64,000 nucleotides of DNA. Origin: Reyranella sp. Lineage in GTDB: Bacteria > Pseudomonadota > Alphaproteobacteria > Reyranellales > Reyranellaceae. Each line of letters opens with the position of its first letter. The stretch's first letter is position 1. Shown here piece by piece: positions 16,577 through 24,359 of the stretch. The stretch spans positions 1 through 64,000 of the forward strand of contig NZ_JAFKJN010000030.1 in NCBI RefSeq assembly GCF_017305915.1. Direction: 5' to 3'. The translations under genes were made by a program, and so were the position numbers. The notes beneath the pieces were generated by a model. The model saw only the letters and a list, made by a program, of their open reading frames with translations, was not told the DNA's origin and did not search any database.

Positions 16577-17335
16577 GCGCGGCGCCATGCGGATGGCGCC
16601 GTCGAGACGGATGGTCTCGCCGTTCAGCATGTGGTTCTCGACGATGCTCATGGCGAGCTGGGCGTACTCCTTGGGGTCGCCCAGCCGCGGCGGGAACGGC
16701 ACCTGCGCGCCCAGGCTCTTCTGCGCCTCGGTCGACAAACCCATCATCATCGGCGTCAGGAACAGGCCGGGTGCGATGGTGCAGACGCGGATGCCGAGGC
16801 TGGAGAGGTCGCGGGCGATCGGCAGGGTCATGCCGACCACGCCGCCCTTCGACGCCGAGTAGGCGGCCTGGCCGATCTGGCCGTCGAACGCCGCCACCGA
16901 GGCGGTGTTGACGATCACGCCGCGCTCGCCGTCGTCCATCGGCTCGGCCTGGCTCATCGCCCACGAGGCGACGCGGATCACGTTGAAGGTGCCGATCAGG
17001 TTGACCTGGATCACCTGGGCGAACATGCCGAGATCGTGCGGCCCGTTCTTGGAGATGGTGCGGGCGGCGCGGCCGATGCCGGCGCAGTTCACCACCACGC
17101 GCGGGGCGCCGAGCTTCTCGACCACCGTCTTGACCGAGGCCTCGACGTTGGGCCCGTCGGCGACGTTGGTCTTGACGTAGAGGCCGCCCAGCTCCTTGGC
17201 CTTCGCGCTCCCGAGCTCGTCCTGCACGTCGAAGACCGCGACCTTGGCCCCGGCCGCGGCTAGCGCCGACGCGGTGGCTCCGCCCAGGCCCGATGCGCCG
17301 CCGGTGACGATGACGGCCTGACCCTTGACGTTCAT
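16574..17335 (-). CDS. Short-chain dehydrogenase, 3-hydroxyacyl-CoA dehydrogenase type-2-like
   Basis: A 253-residue SDR. It has the cofactor motif VTGGASGLGGATASAL, the NCAGIG loop, and a catalytic Ser/Tyr/Lys set in NTASVAAFDGQIGQAAYSASKGG, ending in RLDGAIRMAPR. The pattern resembles HSD17B10-type 3-hydroxyacyl-CoA dehydrogenases (NAD+, fatty or branched-chain acid oxidation). The start at 17335 has AAGGAGGAT just upstream. The stop codon TAG is formed by the end of repeat copy A. The nearby acyl-CoA ligase on the same strand is compatible with acyl-CoA metabolism. Confidence 0.9.
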   Translation of the reverse strand: MNVKGQAVIVTGGASGLGGATASALAAAGAKVAVFDVQDELGSAKAKELGGLYVKTNVADGPNVEASVKTVVEKLGAPRVVVNCAGIGRAARTISKNGPHDLGMFAQVIQVNLIGTFNVIRVASWAMSQAEPMDDGERGVIVNTASVAAFDGQIGQAAYSASKGGVVGMTLPIARDLSSLGIRVCTIAPGLFLTPMMMGLSTEAQKSLGAQVPFPPRLGDPKEYAQLAMSIVENHMLNGETIRLDGAIRMAPR

Positions 17336-17414
17336 TCGATCCTCCTTGGTTGCGCCGCTTTTAGCACGCGGCGCCCTCTTGCCAAGCGGCCGCCCGGCGC
17401 ACATTTCTTGCCGC

Positions 17415-17747
17415 ATGAGCGACGAGCAGATCGTCCGGGACGGCTTCTGGGCCAAGGCCCGCCAGACCCTAGGCCGCATTCCCTTCAGCGCGGACGCGGT
17501 GGCGGCGTTCTATTGCGCCACCGACAACGCCACGCCGCTCGCGGTACGTGCGACTTTGTTTGGCGCGCTCGCCTATTTCGTGCTGCCGTTCGACGTGGTG
17601 CCCGATTTCCTGGTCGGCATCGGCTACACCGACGACGCTGCGGTGCTGCTGGCCGCCTTCACCGCCTGCAAGACCTACATCACCGACGACCACCGCGCGA
17701 AGGCGCGGGACTGGCTGTTCAAGGCGCAGGCTTCGCCGCTGGCGTAG
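17415..17747 (+). CDS. YkvA/DUF1232 family membrane protein
   Basis: A 110-residue protein with the DUF1232 core AYFVLPFDVVPDFLVGIGYTDDAAVL, a membrane-associated helix pair ending in the conserved D-D-A motif. The function is unknown; family members are small inner-membrane proteins. ATG at 17415 gives the usual N-terminus. It is divergent from the SDR gene and overlaps the 3' end of the DMT transporter by 29 nt in convergent orientation. Confidence 0.85.
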   Translation: MSDEQIVRDGFWAKARQTLGRIPFSADAVAAFYCATDNATPLAVRATLFGALAYFVLPFDVVPDFLVGIGYTDDAAVLLAAFTACKTYITDDHRAKARDWLFKAQASPLA

Positions 17748-18654
17748 CGATCAACGCCGCCCGCTTGCGCTCCCTGGCGAGTTGGGCCTCGCGCTGGGCG
17801 ATATAGAGCGCCGAGGCGATAACGATGGCCGCGCCGACATAGGTCCAGACCTCGGGCATCTGGCCGAACACCAGCCAGCCCATGAAGACCGCGAACGGCA
17901 GGCGCAGGTATTCGAACGGCGCCACCGCCGACATCTCGCCGGCCTTGAAGGCCTGCACCCAGAAATACTGGCCGACCGTCGCCGAGGCCGACACGCCGAC
18001 CGCCAGCGTCCAGCCCCAGGCGTCGGGCCAGCGCCACACCCAGAGCGCCGGCAGCGCCAGCAGCAACGTCGACCAGATCGCGAATTGCGTGAGGATCATC
18101 AGCGGGGTCTCGGAGTCCGACAGCCGCTTCACCAGCAGGATCGACAGCGCGACCGTCGCCGCGTTGGCGAGCGCCACCAGCGCGCCGGGCTGCAAGGTCC
18201 CCGCGCCCGGACGCACCATGACCAGCACGCCGATGAAGCCGACGATGGTCGCGCTCCAGCGCCGCCAGCGCACTTTCTCGCCCACGATCAGCGCGGCGAC
18301 GCAGACCGAGAACAGCGGCTGCGAGAAGCCGAGCGCCGTGGCGTCAGCGAGCGGCAGCATCGACACCGCGTAGAAGCCCAGCACCATCGAGGCGGTGCCC
18401 ATCACCGTGCGCCAGAAGTGACCGACCTTGCGCGTCGAATGCCACGGCTTGACCTTGCCGCTCGCAATCAGCGGCAGCAGCAGCACGACCGAGAAGAAGG
18501 CGCGGAAGAACGCGGTCTGCACGCTCTCGACCTGGTCGGACAGCAGCCGGATCATCACGCCGTTGCAGGTGAAGATGAATCCGCCCGAGACCAGCCACAA
18601 CGCGCCCTGCATGTTGGGCGGCAGGCGCCGCAGCTGGGCAACCGCCAGCCGCAC
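17719..18654 (-). CDS. DMT-superfamily (EamA) transporter
   Basis: An inner-membrane protein with ten predicted helices and two EamA repeats (about residues 20-150 and 165-290). Motifs include MQGALWLVSGGFIFTCNGVM and SATVGQYFWVQAFKAGEMSAVAPFEYLRLPF. I start it at GTG 18654, which overlaps the TAG stop of the ligase gene (TAGTG) and has GGAAG upstream, giving 311 residues. ATG at 18612 is the alternative, without a visible ribosome-binding site. Coupled translation with the acyl-CoA ligase suggests joint function, perhaps export of a metabolite. The substrate is unknown. Confidence 0.85.
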   Translation of the reverse strand: MRLAVAQLRRLPPNMQGALWLVSGGFIFTCNGVMIRLLSDQVESVQTAFFRAFFSVVLLLPLIASGKVKPWHSTRKVGHFWRTVMGTASMVLGFYAVSMLPLADATALGFSQPLFSVCVAALIVGEKVRWRRWSATIVGFIGVLVMVRPGAGTLQPGALVALANAATVALSILLVKRLSDSETPLMILTQFAIWSTLLLALPALWVWRWPDAWGWTLAVGVSASATVGQYFWVQAFKAGEMSAVAPFEYLRLPFAVFMGWLVFGQMPEVWTYVGAAIVIASALYIAQREAQLARERKRAALIATPAAKPAP

Positions 18655-20189
18655 TAGATCTTCCGCTCGCGGCCGGCCCAGTAGGTCGCGCGCAGATCCT
18701 TCTTCAGCACCTTGCCGACCGGGCTGCGCGGCAGGGTCGCCATGAAGTCGACCGACTTCGGCGCCTTGACGCCGCCCAGCTTGTCCTTGGCGAGCGCGAT
18801 CAGCTCGTCGGCGGTCGCCGCGGTGCCGGGCTTGAGTTCGACCACTGCCTTGACCGCCTCGCCCCACTTCTCGTCGGGCACGCCGATCACGGCGCAGTCC
18901 TGCACCGCGGGATGGCTCCACAGCACCTGCTCGACCTCGCTGGGGAAGACGTTGAAGCCGCCGGAGATGATCATGTCCTTCTTGCGATCGACGATATAGA
19001 CGAAGCCGTCCTCGTCGATAACGCCGATGTCGCCGGTATGGTGCCAGCCGAAGGCCGAGGCCTCGGCAGTCGCCTGTGGATTCTTGTAGTAGCCGGCCAT
19101 CACCAGGCCGCCGCGCAGCACGATCTCGCCGCGCTCGCCGCGCGGCAGGATGCGGCCGTCGTCGCCCATCACCTCGAGCCGCATCAGCGGCGAGATCCGG
19201 CCGCAGCTCGCCAGCCGGTGGCGCTTGTTGGTCTCGAGCGCCGCGACATGGTCCTCGCGCGAGAACACGGTGGCGATCATGCAGGCCTCGGCCTGGCCGT
19301 AGGTCTGGGTCAGCACGGGGCCAAACACCTCGATCGCCTCGACGAGCTTGTCGACCGACATCGGCGCCGACGCGTAGACCAGCCGGCGCAGCGAGCCGTA
19401 GTCGTATTTACCGATGTCGGGATGGGCCAGCAGGATGTAGATCAAGGTCGGCGGCATGTAGATGTGCGTGACCTTGTGCTTCTCGATCGCGGCCAAAATC
19501 GCGCCGGGATCGGACGTGCCCATGAAGATATTGGTGCCGCCGTAGGGCAGCAGCGGGAAGGAGCAGACGCCCGCCGCGTGGGTCATCGGCGCCACCATCA
19601 GATGCACCGGCGGCGCCTCGATCGGCATGGTCGCCCAGAAGATCGAGTTCATGGTCTCGATCACGCGATGGGTGATCTGCACGCCCTTGGGCCGGCCGGT
19701 GGTGCCGCCCGAGCTGATCAGGATCGCGACCTCGTCCGTCGCATCGCCGAGGTCGGGCGCGGTGTCGCCCTGGCTGGCGAGCCAGGCCTCGAACTCGGGC
19801 GCATCGATGCACAGGAAGGTCCTGATCTTGGGGCAGCCCTCTTTGAGGCGCGGCAGGTAGTGGGCGAAGCTCGAATGGTAGAACAGGAACGACACGTCGG
19901 TGTTTGCGAGGATGTAGAGGTTCTCCTCGATCGCATTACGCGCATTGACCGGCGCCCAGATCAGCCCGGCGCGCTGGATGCCGAGCAGCGCCGCATAGGC
20001 CATCGCATGGTTGGGGCTGTAGACCGCGACCTTGTCGCCGCGTTTCAGGCCCGCGGCCAGCAGCCCGTTGGCGACCTTGTGCGTCGTGCCGCGCACGTCG
20101 GCATAGGTCCAGCCGCGCGTGCCGTCGTGCAGGCAGTCGCGCTGCGGGAAGAGATCGGCGCCGCGGTCGAAATAGTCGATCAGGCGCAT
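18654..20189 (-). CDS. AMP-dependent acyl-CoA synthetase/ligase
   Basis: A 511-residue ANL-superfamily enzyme that activates a carboxylic acid to acyl-AMP and then acyl-CoA. Motifs in order: AILISSGGTTGRPKGVQITH (P-loop, A3), TQTYGQAEA (A5), HTGDIGVIDEDGFVYIVDRKKDM (A7/A8 region), ISGGFNVFPSEVE, and the C-terminal lysine in SPVGKVLKKDLR. Resemblance is to fatty-acyl or aryl-CoA synthases; chain-length specificity is not readable. It lies 2 nt from the toxin gene upstream and is coupled to the DMT transporter downstream. Confidence 0.93.
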   Translation of the reverse strand: MRLIDYFDRGADLFPQRDCLHDGTRGWTYADVRGTTHKVANGLLAAGLKRGDKVAVYSPNHAMAYAALLGIQRAGLIWAPVNARNAIEENLYILANTDVSFLFYHSSFAHYLPRLKEGCPKIRTFLCIDAPEFEAWLASQGDTAPDLGDATDEVAILISSGGTTGRPKGVQITHRVIETMNSIFWATMPIEAPPVHLMVAPMTHAAGVCSFPLLPYGGTNIFMGTSDPGAILAAIEKHKVTHIYMPPTLIYILLAHPDIGKYDYGSLRRLVYASAPMSVDKLVEAIEVFGPVLTQTYGQAEACMIATVFSREDHVAALETNKRHRLASCGRISPLMRLEVMGDDGRILPRGERGEIVLRGGLVMAGYYKNPQATAEASAFGWHHTGDIGVIDEDGFVYIVDRKKDMIISGGFNVFPSEVEQVLWSHPAVQDCAVIGVPDEKWGEAVKAVVELKPGTAATADELIALAKDKLGGVKAPKSVDFMATLPRSPVGKVLKKDLRATYWAGRERKI

Positions 20190-20191
20190 GG

Positions 20192-20608
20192 TCAGGGTCG
20201 AGCCGTAAACGGATTGAAAGTCTGCACATCGAACAGTTGGAAGTCACGGACATTGCGGGTGACGATGATCAATCCGTGAACGAGCGCTGTCGCTGCAATG
20301 CGCGCGTCGTCGGCAAGCGTATCAGACTTGTGATGCATCAGCTTTGCCCACGTCCGCCAGACGGCAGCGTCCATGGGCAGGATCTCGTACGTCCTCGCCA
20401 CTTCGTCGGCCCACCGTTCGAGCTCAGCGGCGCGACCCGGGTCCTGATCGCGCGTCAGCTCGATACCCGCCTGTATCTCGCCCAGCGAGAAGGCCGACAG
20501 GCTCAACAGCCGGTGATCCGTAGCTCGAAGCCACGCCGTCACCGCGCCGTGCGGACGACGGCGCCTGAGTTCCGATACGACGTTTGTGTCGAGAAGAAAG
20601 CTCATCAA
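20192..20608 (-). CDS. vapC: PIN-domain toxin, VapC/FitB-like
   Basis: A 138-residue PIN-domain ribonuclease toxin. Acidic active-site residues are visible in FLLDTNVVSEL (first Asp), SLGEIQAGI (Glu) and LADDARIAATAL (Asp pair), followed by IVTRNVRDF. It overlaps the antitoxin gene by 4 nt (ATGA), typical of type II toxin-antitoxin pairs. The most likely role is Mg2+-dependent RNA cleavage held in check by the Phd-type partner. Confidence 0.88.
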   Translation of the reverse strand: MMSFLLDTNVVSELRRRRPHGAVTAWLRATDHRLLSLSAFSLGEIQAGIELTRDQDPGRAAELERWADEVARTYEILPMDAAVWRTWAKLMHHKSDTLADDARIAATALVHGLIIVTRNVRDFQLFDVQTFNPFTARP

Positions 20609-20862
20609 TCGAAAGGCAGCATCGGCCGACGCGGGTGCCGACCACGAGCGGGGAGCTTCAAGTCTCCGCGCGCCTCGTCAGTCAGCAGCAGATCTTTCAA
20701 GGTCTTTACCGGCGCACCTGTCAGGCGGCGCCAGTCGTCGATCGGGACTAGGATAGCCGCTTCACTTCCGCGCTTGGTCACGAGCTGAGGTCCCTGGCGC
20801 AGGCACGCCTCGAGCATCTCGCTGAATCGGGCCTTGGCATCTTGCACCGCCCATGACTTCAT
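20605..20862 (-). CDS. Phd/YefM-type antitoxin
   Basis: An 85-residue antitoxin. The N-terminal DNA-binding domain shows the classical Phd pattern WAVQDAKARFSEMLEACLRQGPQ followed by TKRGSEAAILVPIDDWRRLTG. The C-terminal tail (LPARGRHPRRPMLPFD) would bind and block the toxin. ATG at 20862 is chosen over 20883 because AGGAGGTGAC precedes it by a few bases. Autoregulation is likely through the direct repeats just upstream. Confidence 0.88.
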   Translation of the reverse strand: MKSWAVQDAKARFSEMLEACLRQGPQLVTKRGSEAAILVPIDDWRRLTGAPVKTLKDLLLTDEARGDLKLPARGRHPRRPMLPFD

Positions 20863-20870
20863 CGTCACCT

Positions 20871-20893
20871 CCTGACTAGTCACCTGACTAGTC
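20871..20893 (-). promoter_or_regulatory. Toxin-antitoxin operator: two CCTGACTAGTC repeats
   Basis: The 11-mer CCTGACTAGTC occurs twice, at 20871-20881 and 20883-20893, 12 bp apart, each with the palindrome ACTAGT at its centre. It sits immediately upstream of the antitoxin's ribosome-binding site, where Phd dimers normally bind. About one helical turn of spacing fits cooperative binding. Confidence 0.6.
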
Positions 20894-20903
20894 TAGAACC
20901 TTT

Positions 20904-21428
20904 TTAGGACCTGTGCAATGCGTCTGATCCCAGCGGACGTTGCATCAGCACGCTGTCGAGCCAGCGGCCGAACTTGAAGCCGATATTCTCGAGCGTGCCG
21001 ACCATGCGGAAGCCGCAGGAGGCATGGAGCCGGATCGACGGCGTCGAGCTTGAATCGCCGATCACCGCCACCATCTGCTTCTTGCCCAGCGCCGTGCACT
21101 GCTCGATCAGCACCGGCAGCAGGGCGCGGCCGACGCCCTGCCCGACCGCGTCCTTGTCGATGTAGATCGAATCCTCGACCGAGAACTTGTAGGCCGGCCG
21201 CGGCCGCCAGTTCCCCGCATAGGCGTAGCCCAGGACCCGGCCGTCGAGCTCGGCGACGAGATGCGGCAGGCCGAGATCGAGCACCCCGGCGCGGCGCTTC
21301 TTCATCTCGGCGAGATCGGGCGGATCGAGCTCGAACGATGCCGTGCCGTGCAGCACGTGATGGCTGTAGATCTCGGCGCAGCGCGCCACATCGGCCTCGG
21401 TCGAGGCCCTCACGACAAGTCCGCTCAT
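20904..21428 (-). CDS. GNAT N-acetyltransferase, phosphinothricin-acetyltransferase-like
   Basis: A 174-residue GNAT enzyme. The acetyl-CoA binding segment is YIDKDAVGQGVGRALLPVLIEQC (Q-x-x-G-x-G/A pattern), preceded by GYAYAGNWRPRPAYKFSVEDSIY and followed by NPSIRLHASCGF-like TPSIRLHASCGFRMVGTLENIGFK. This arrangement is typical of the Pat/YncA group, which acetylates phosphinothricin or methionine sulfone/sulfoximine. It lies just upstream of the toxin-antitoxin operator on the same strand. Substrate assignment is by family only. Confidence 0.85.
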   Translation of the reverse strand: MSGLVVRASTEADVARCAEIYSHHVLHGTASFELDPPDLAEMKKRRAGVLDLGLPHLVAELDGRVLGYAYAGNWRPRPAYKFSVEDSIYIDKDAVGQGVGRALLPVLIEQCTALGKKQMVAVIGDSSSTPSIRLHASCGFRMVGTLENIGFKFGRWLDSVLMQRPLGSDALHRS

Positions 21429-21459
21429 GGGAGCGGACTATAGCGGCAAATCCAGCCGG

Positions 21460-22101
21460 TCAGTTGCGGTTGCCGCCACCACCCAAAATCTTTCCGGCGT
21501 CGGGGCCGTCATATTTGAACAGGGAGCTGGCGAGCTGCATGCCGGTCTGCAGATTGGTCAGGGTGACGTCGACCTTGTTGCCGCGGTTGTCGATGATGCT
21601 CCAGCCGCGCAGCTGCGTCGGATTTTCCGACACGCGGATGATGAACTTGCCCTCCTGCGGCTTGCGGGTCTGCACCAGGGTCAGGGCGCGCAGACCGTCC
21701 GGAGTGCGCTGGCTCGATTCAACGGTGATGTCGCCCGAGAGCTGCAGCGGCTCCTTGACCAGGAATGAGGCGGCCGTCCAGCCGATCGGCCACTGGCCGA
21801 AATCGCGGTTGGCCGGGTCCCACATCGTGACCTGGGTGCCGTCGGCGACGACCTTGAGCTGCGACGGGGCGTCGTACTCGAAGCGCATGCGGCCGGGGCG
21901 GCTGATGTAGAGCGTGCCCTGCACGACGCTGCCGTTGGGATTGTTCTGCACGAACCGCGCCTGCGCCGTCCGGATCGAATTGATGTAGCGCTCGACCTCC
22001 TGGACGCCCGCCTGGGCTTGCCCCTGACCTTGGGCCTGGGCCCCGGCGGCGGCGAAAGCGAGGGCGAGAACGGTGGCGAAGGCGGCAAGGAGCGTGCGCA
22101 T
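21460..22101 (-). CDS. lolA: LolA-like outer-membrane lipoprotein carrier protein
   Basis: A 213-residue periplasmic protein with a signal peptide (MRTLLAAFATVLALAFAAAGAQA). The mature part matches the LolA fold: VQEVERYINSIRTAQARFVQ, GTLYISRPGRMRFEYDAPSQLKVVADGTQVTMWDP and LRGWSIIDNRGNKVDVTLTNLQTG. It ferries lipoproteins from the LolCDE complex to the outer membrane. The start at 22101 is set by the signal peptide; the upstream open frame to 22251 has none. It stands alone, divergent from the LLM oxidoreductase. Confidence 0.88.
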   Translation of the reverse strand: MRTLLAAFATVLALAFAAAGAQAQGQGQAQAGVQEVERYINSIRTAQARFVQNNPNGSVVQGTLYISRPGRMRFEYDAPSQLKVVADGTQVTMWDPANRDFGQWPIGWTAASFLVKEPLQLSGDITVESSQRTPDGLRALTLVQTRKPQEGKFIIRVSENPTQLRGWSIIDNRGNKVDVTLTNLQTGMQLASSLFKYDGPDAGKILGGGGNRN

Positions 22102-22207
22102 GGCCCGGCATATGACGCCCGATTGCGGCTGTTTCAAGTAAGCGGCGCCTCTTCCCAACGATGTGAACGGCCGTTTACCATGCGACAAACAGCGCGAGGA
22201 ACCGTCC

Positions 22208-23347
22208 ATGCATGTCGGAATGGCGACCGTCTTCCAGAACACCGGCCGCATCGTCTCGGACCGCCAGATCTATCTCAACGAATTGGCGCTGGCCGACATG
22301 GCCGAGCCGCTGGGTTTCGAATCGATCTGGTCGGTCGAGCACCATTTTACCGACTACACGATGTGCCCCGACGTGGTGCAGTTCCTGTCGTACATGGCCG
22401 GCCGGACGCGGAACCTGAAGCTGGGCTCGATGGTCGTCGTCCTGCCCTGGCACGACCCGATGCGGGTCGCCGAGCAGATCTCCATGCTCGACCAGCTTTC
22501 GGGCGGCCGCATGATCCTCGGGCTGGGCCGCGGCGCAGGCAAGGTCGAGTTCGACGGCTTCCGCCTCGACATGGGCGACAGCCGCGAGCTGTTCGTCGAA
22601 TACGGCGAGGCGCTGCTCAAGGGCCTCGAGAGCGGCGTGATGGAGTATGCCGGCAAGCACTACAGGCAGCCGGCCACGGCGATCCGCCCGGCGCCGTTCA
22701 AGAGCTTCCGCGGCCGTACCTATGCCGCCGCGGTGAGCCCCGAGAGCGCGCGCATCATGGCCAAGCTCGGGGTCGGCCTGCTGATCATCCCGCAGAAGCC
22801 GTGGCGCGAGGTCGAGAAAGAACTGCGCGAGTACAACACGCTTTATCGCGAGATCAACGGCACCAATGCGCCGCAGCCGATCTCGGCCGGCTGGGTGTTC
22901 GTCGACGAGAGCGAGGAGCGCGCCCGCGACATGGCGATGCGCTACATCGGCGGCTATTACCGGACCGTGCTCGACCACTACCAGTTCGCCGGCGCCCACA
23001 TGAAGAACCAGCGCGGCTACGAGTACTATGCCAAAATGAACGAGAAGCTTGCAGTCTACGGCGACCAGAAGGCGATCGAGTTCTTCGCCGACCTGCAGGT
23101 CTACGGCACGCCCGAGCAGGTCCACGGCAAGATCCTGGAGATCCACCGGCAGACCGGCAATTCGGGCTTCGTCGGCGTGTTCTCCTATGCCGGCATGCCG
23201 CACGAGGAGGCGGCGCGCAACGTGCGGCTGTTCGCCCGCACGGTGATGCCGGAACTGCAAAAATTCGATGCCGGGGCGCCGATCGATCGCGCCACGCCGT
23301 TACCCGATCATCGGTTTGGACACCGTTTCGCTATCGCGGCGGAGTAG
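22208..23347 (+). CDS. LLM-class flavin-dependent oxidoreductase
   Basis: A 379-residue luciferase-like monooxygenase. Family motifs include ADMAEPLGFESIWSVEHHF, LGSMVVVLPWHDPMRVAEQISMLDQLSGGRMILGLGRGAG and AGMPHEEAARNVRLFARTVMPEL. ATG 22208 is chosen over 22163, with AGGA about 7 nt before it. It would use reduced FMN or F420 to oxidise an unknown substrate. No dedicated flavin reductase gene is adjacent. Confidence 0.88.
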   Translation: MHVGMATVFQNTGRIVSDRQIYLNELALADMAEPLGFESIWSVEHHFTDYTMCPDVVQFLSYMAGRTRNLKLGSMVVVLPWHDPMRVAEQISMLDQLSGGRMILGLGRGAGKVEFDGFRLDMGDSRELFVEYGEALLKGLESGVMEYAGKHYRQPATAIRPAPFKSFRGRTYAAAVSPESARIMAKLGVGLLIIPQKPWREVEKELREYNTLYREINGTNAPQPISAGWVFVDESEERARDMAMRYIGGYYRTVLDHYQFAGAHMKNQRGYEYYAKMNEKLAVYGDQKAIEFFADLQVYGTPEQVHGKILEIHRQTGNSGFVGVFSYAGMPHEEAARNVRLFARTVMPELQKFDAGAPIDRATPLPDHRFGHRFAIAAE

Positions 23348-23393
23348 CGGATCGCGCTATAGGTCCCCGAAAGGGAGGCCGGCCTCGCAGAGA

Positions 23394-24359
23394 ATGGCCA
23401 TTGACGAAGAGGCGGTCGGCGTCGTCGTTCCGATGCACAATGCAGAGCGCACCGTTGCGGCGACGCTCTCCAGCATCTGCGCCCAGACCCATGCTGCGCT
23501 CGACATCATCGTGGTCGATGACGCCTCGACCGACGGTTCGGCGGCGATCGTCGACGACTGGTCGCGGCGCGACCCGCGGGTACGCATGGTGCGGCAATCC
23601 GGCGTCGGCGTCGCTGCCGCGCGCAATGCCGGTGCCGACGCGACCGGCGCAGCGTGGCTTGCCTTCATCGATGCCGACGATGTCTGGGCGCCCGGCAAGA
23701 TCGCGAGCCAGCTCGCGGCCTTGCGGGACGCAGGGCACGCCGCGGGCCTCGCCTATTGCTGGTTCGCCAGCATCGACTTCAGCGGTCGGGTGGTCTCGTT
23801 CGGCCCGCAGCCTCTGCATGAAGGCGATGCGCTGCGCGAACTCTGCCATGGCAACTGGATCGGCAACGGCTCGGCGCTGCTGCTGCGCCGCGCCGCCTTC
23901 GAGCGGGCAGGCGGCTACGATCCGGCGCTGCGGGCGCGCGGTGCGGAGGGCGCCGAGGACCTGCTGATTGCGCTCCGCGTCGCCGAGCATGCCGAGTTCC
24001 GGGTCGTGCCGCGCTACTTCGTCGGCTACCGCCAGACACCCGCGTCGATGTCGACCGAATCGCTGCAGATGTTCCGCTCGACCGCGCTGGGCCTGGCCGA
24101 ACTGCTCGAACGCCACCCCGGCCATGCGATGGAGATCGCCCATCATCTCCAGGACTCGCGCACCTGGTTCGCCTATCGCGCCGGCGCGAGCGGCCGCTGG
24201 GCCGAGGCCGCGCGGCTGCTGCGCGAGGGCTTCGCCGACCAGCCGGCTGCGACCACGCGCTATCTGCTGCAGGCCGCCGTCACCATCGCCGCCGGCCGCA
24301 TCCGCCGACGGCTCGGGCGGCAGGACGTGTTCCCGCTCTACAGCGAGGTCGTGTGGTGA
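23394..24359 (+). CDS. Family 2 glycosyltransferase
   Basis: A 321-residue GT-A enzyme with VGVVVPMHNAERTVAATLSS, IIVVDDASTDGS (nucleotide-sugar binding) and WLAFIDADDVWAPGKI (D-x-D-like metal site), plus GAEGAEDLLIALRVAEH near the acceptor-site region. The C-terminal third (residues 230-321) is helical and unassigned. It overlaps the following giant glycosyltransferase gene by a few bases, so both probably serve one surface-glycan pathway. The sugar donor is unknown. Confidence 0.87.
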   Translation: MAIDEEAVGVVVPMHNAERTVAATLSSICAQTHAALDIIVVDDASTDGSAAIVDDWSRRDPRVRMVRQSGVGVAAARNAGADATGAAWLAFIDADDVWAPGKIASQLAALRDAGHAAGLAYCWFASIDFSGRVVSFGPQPLHEGDALRELCHGNWIGNGSALLLRRAAFERAGGYDPALRARGAEGAEDLLIALRVAEHAEFRVVPRYFVGYRQTPASMSTESLQMFRSTALGLAELLERHPGHAMEIAHHLQDSRTWFAYRAGASGRWAEAARLLREGFADQPAATTRYLLQAAVTIAAGRIRRRLGRQDVFPLYSEVVW

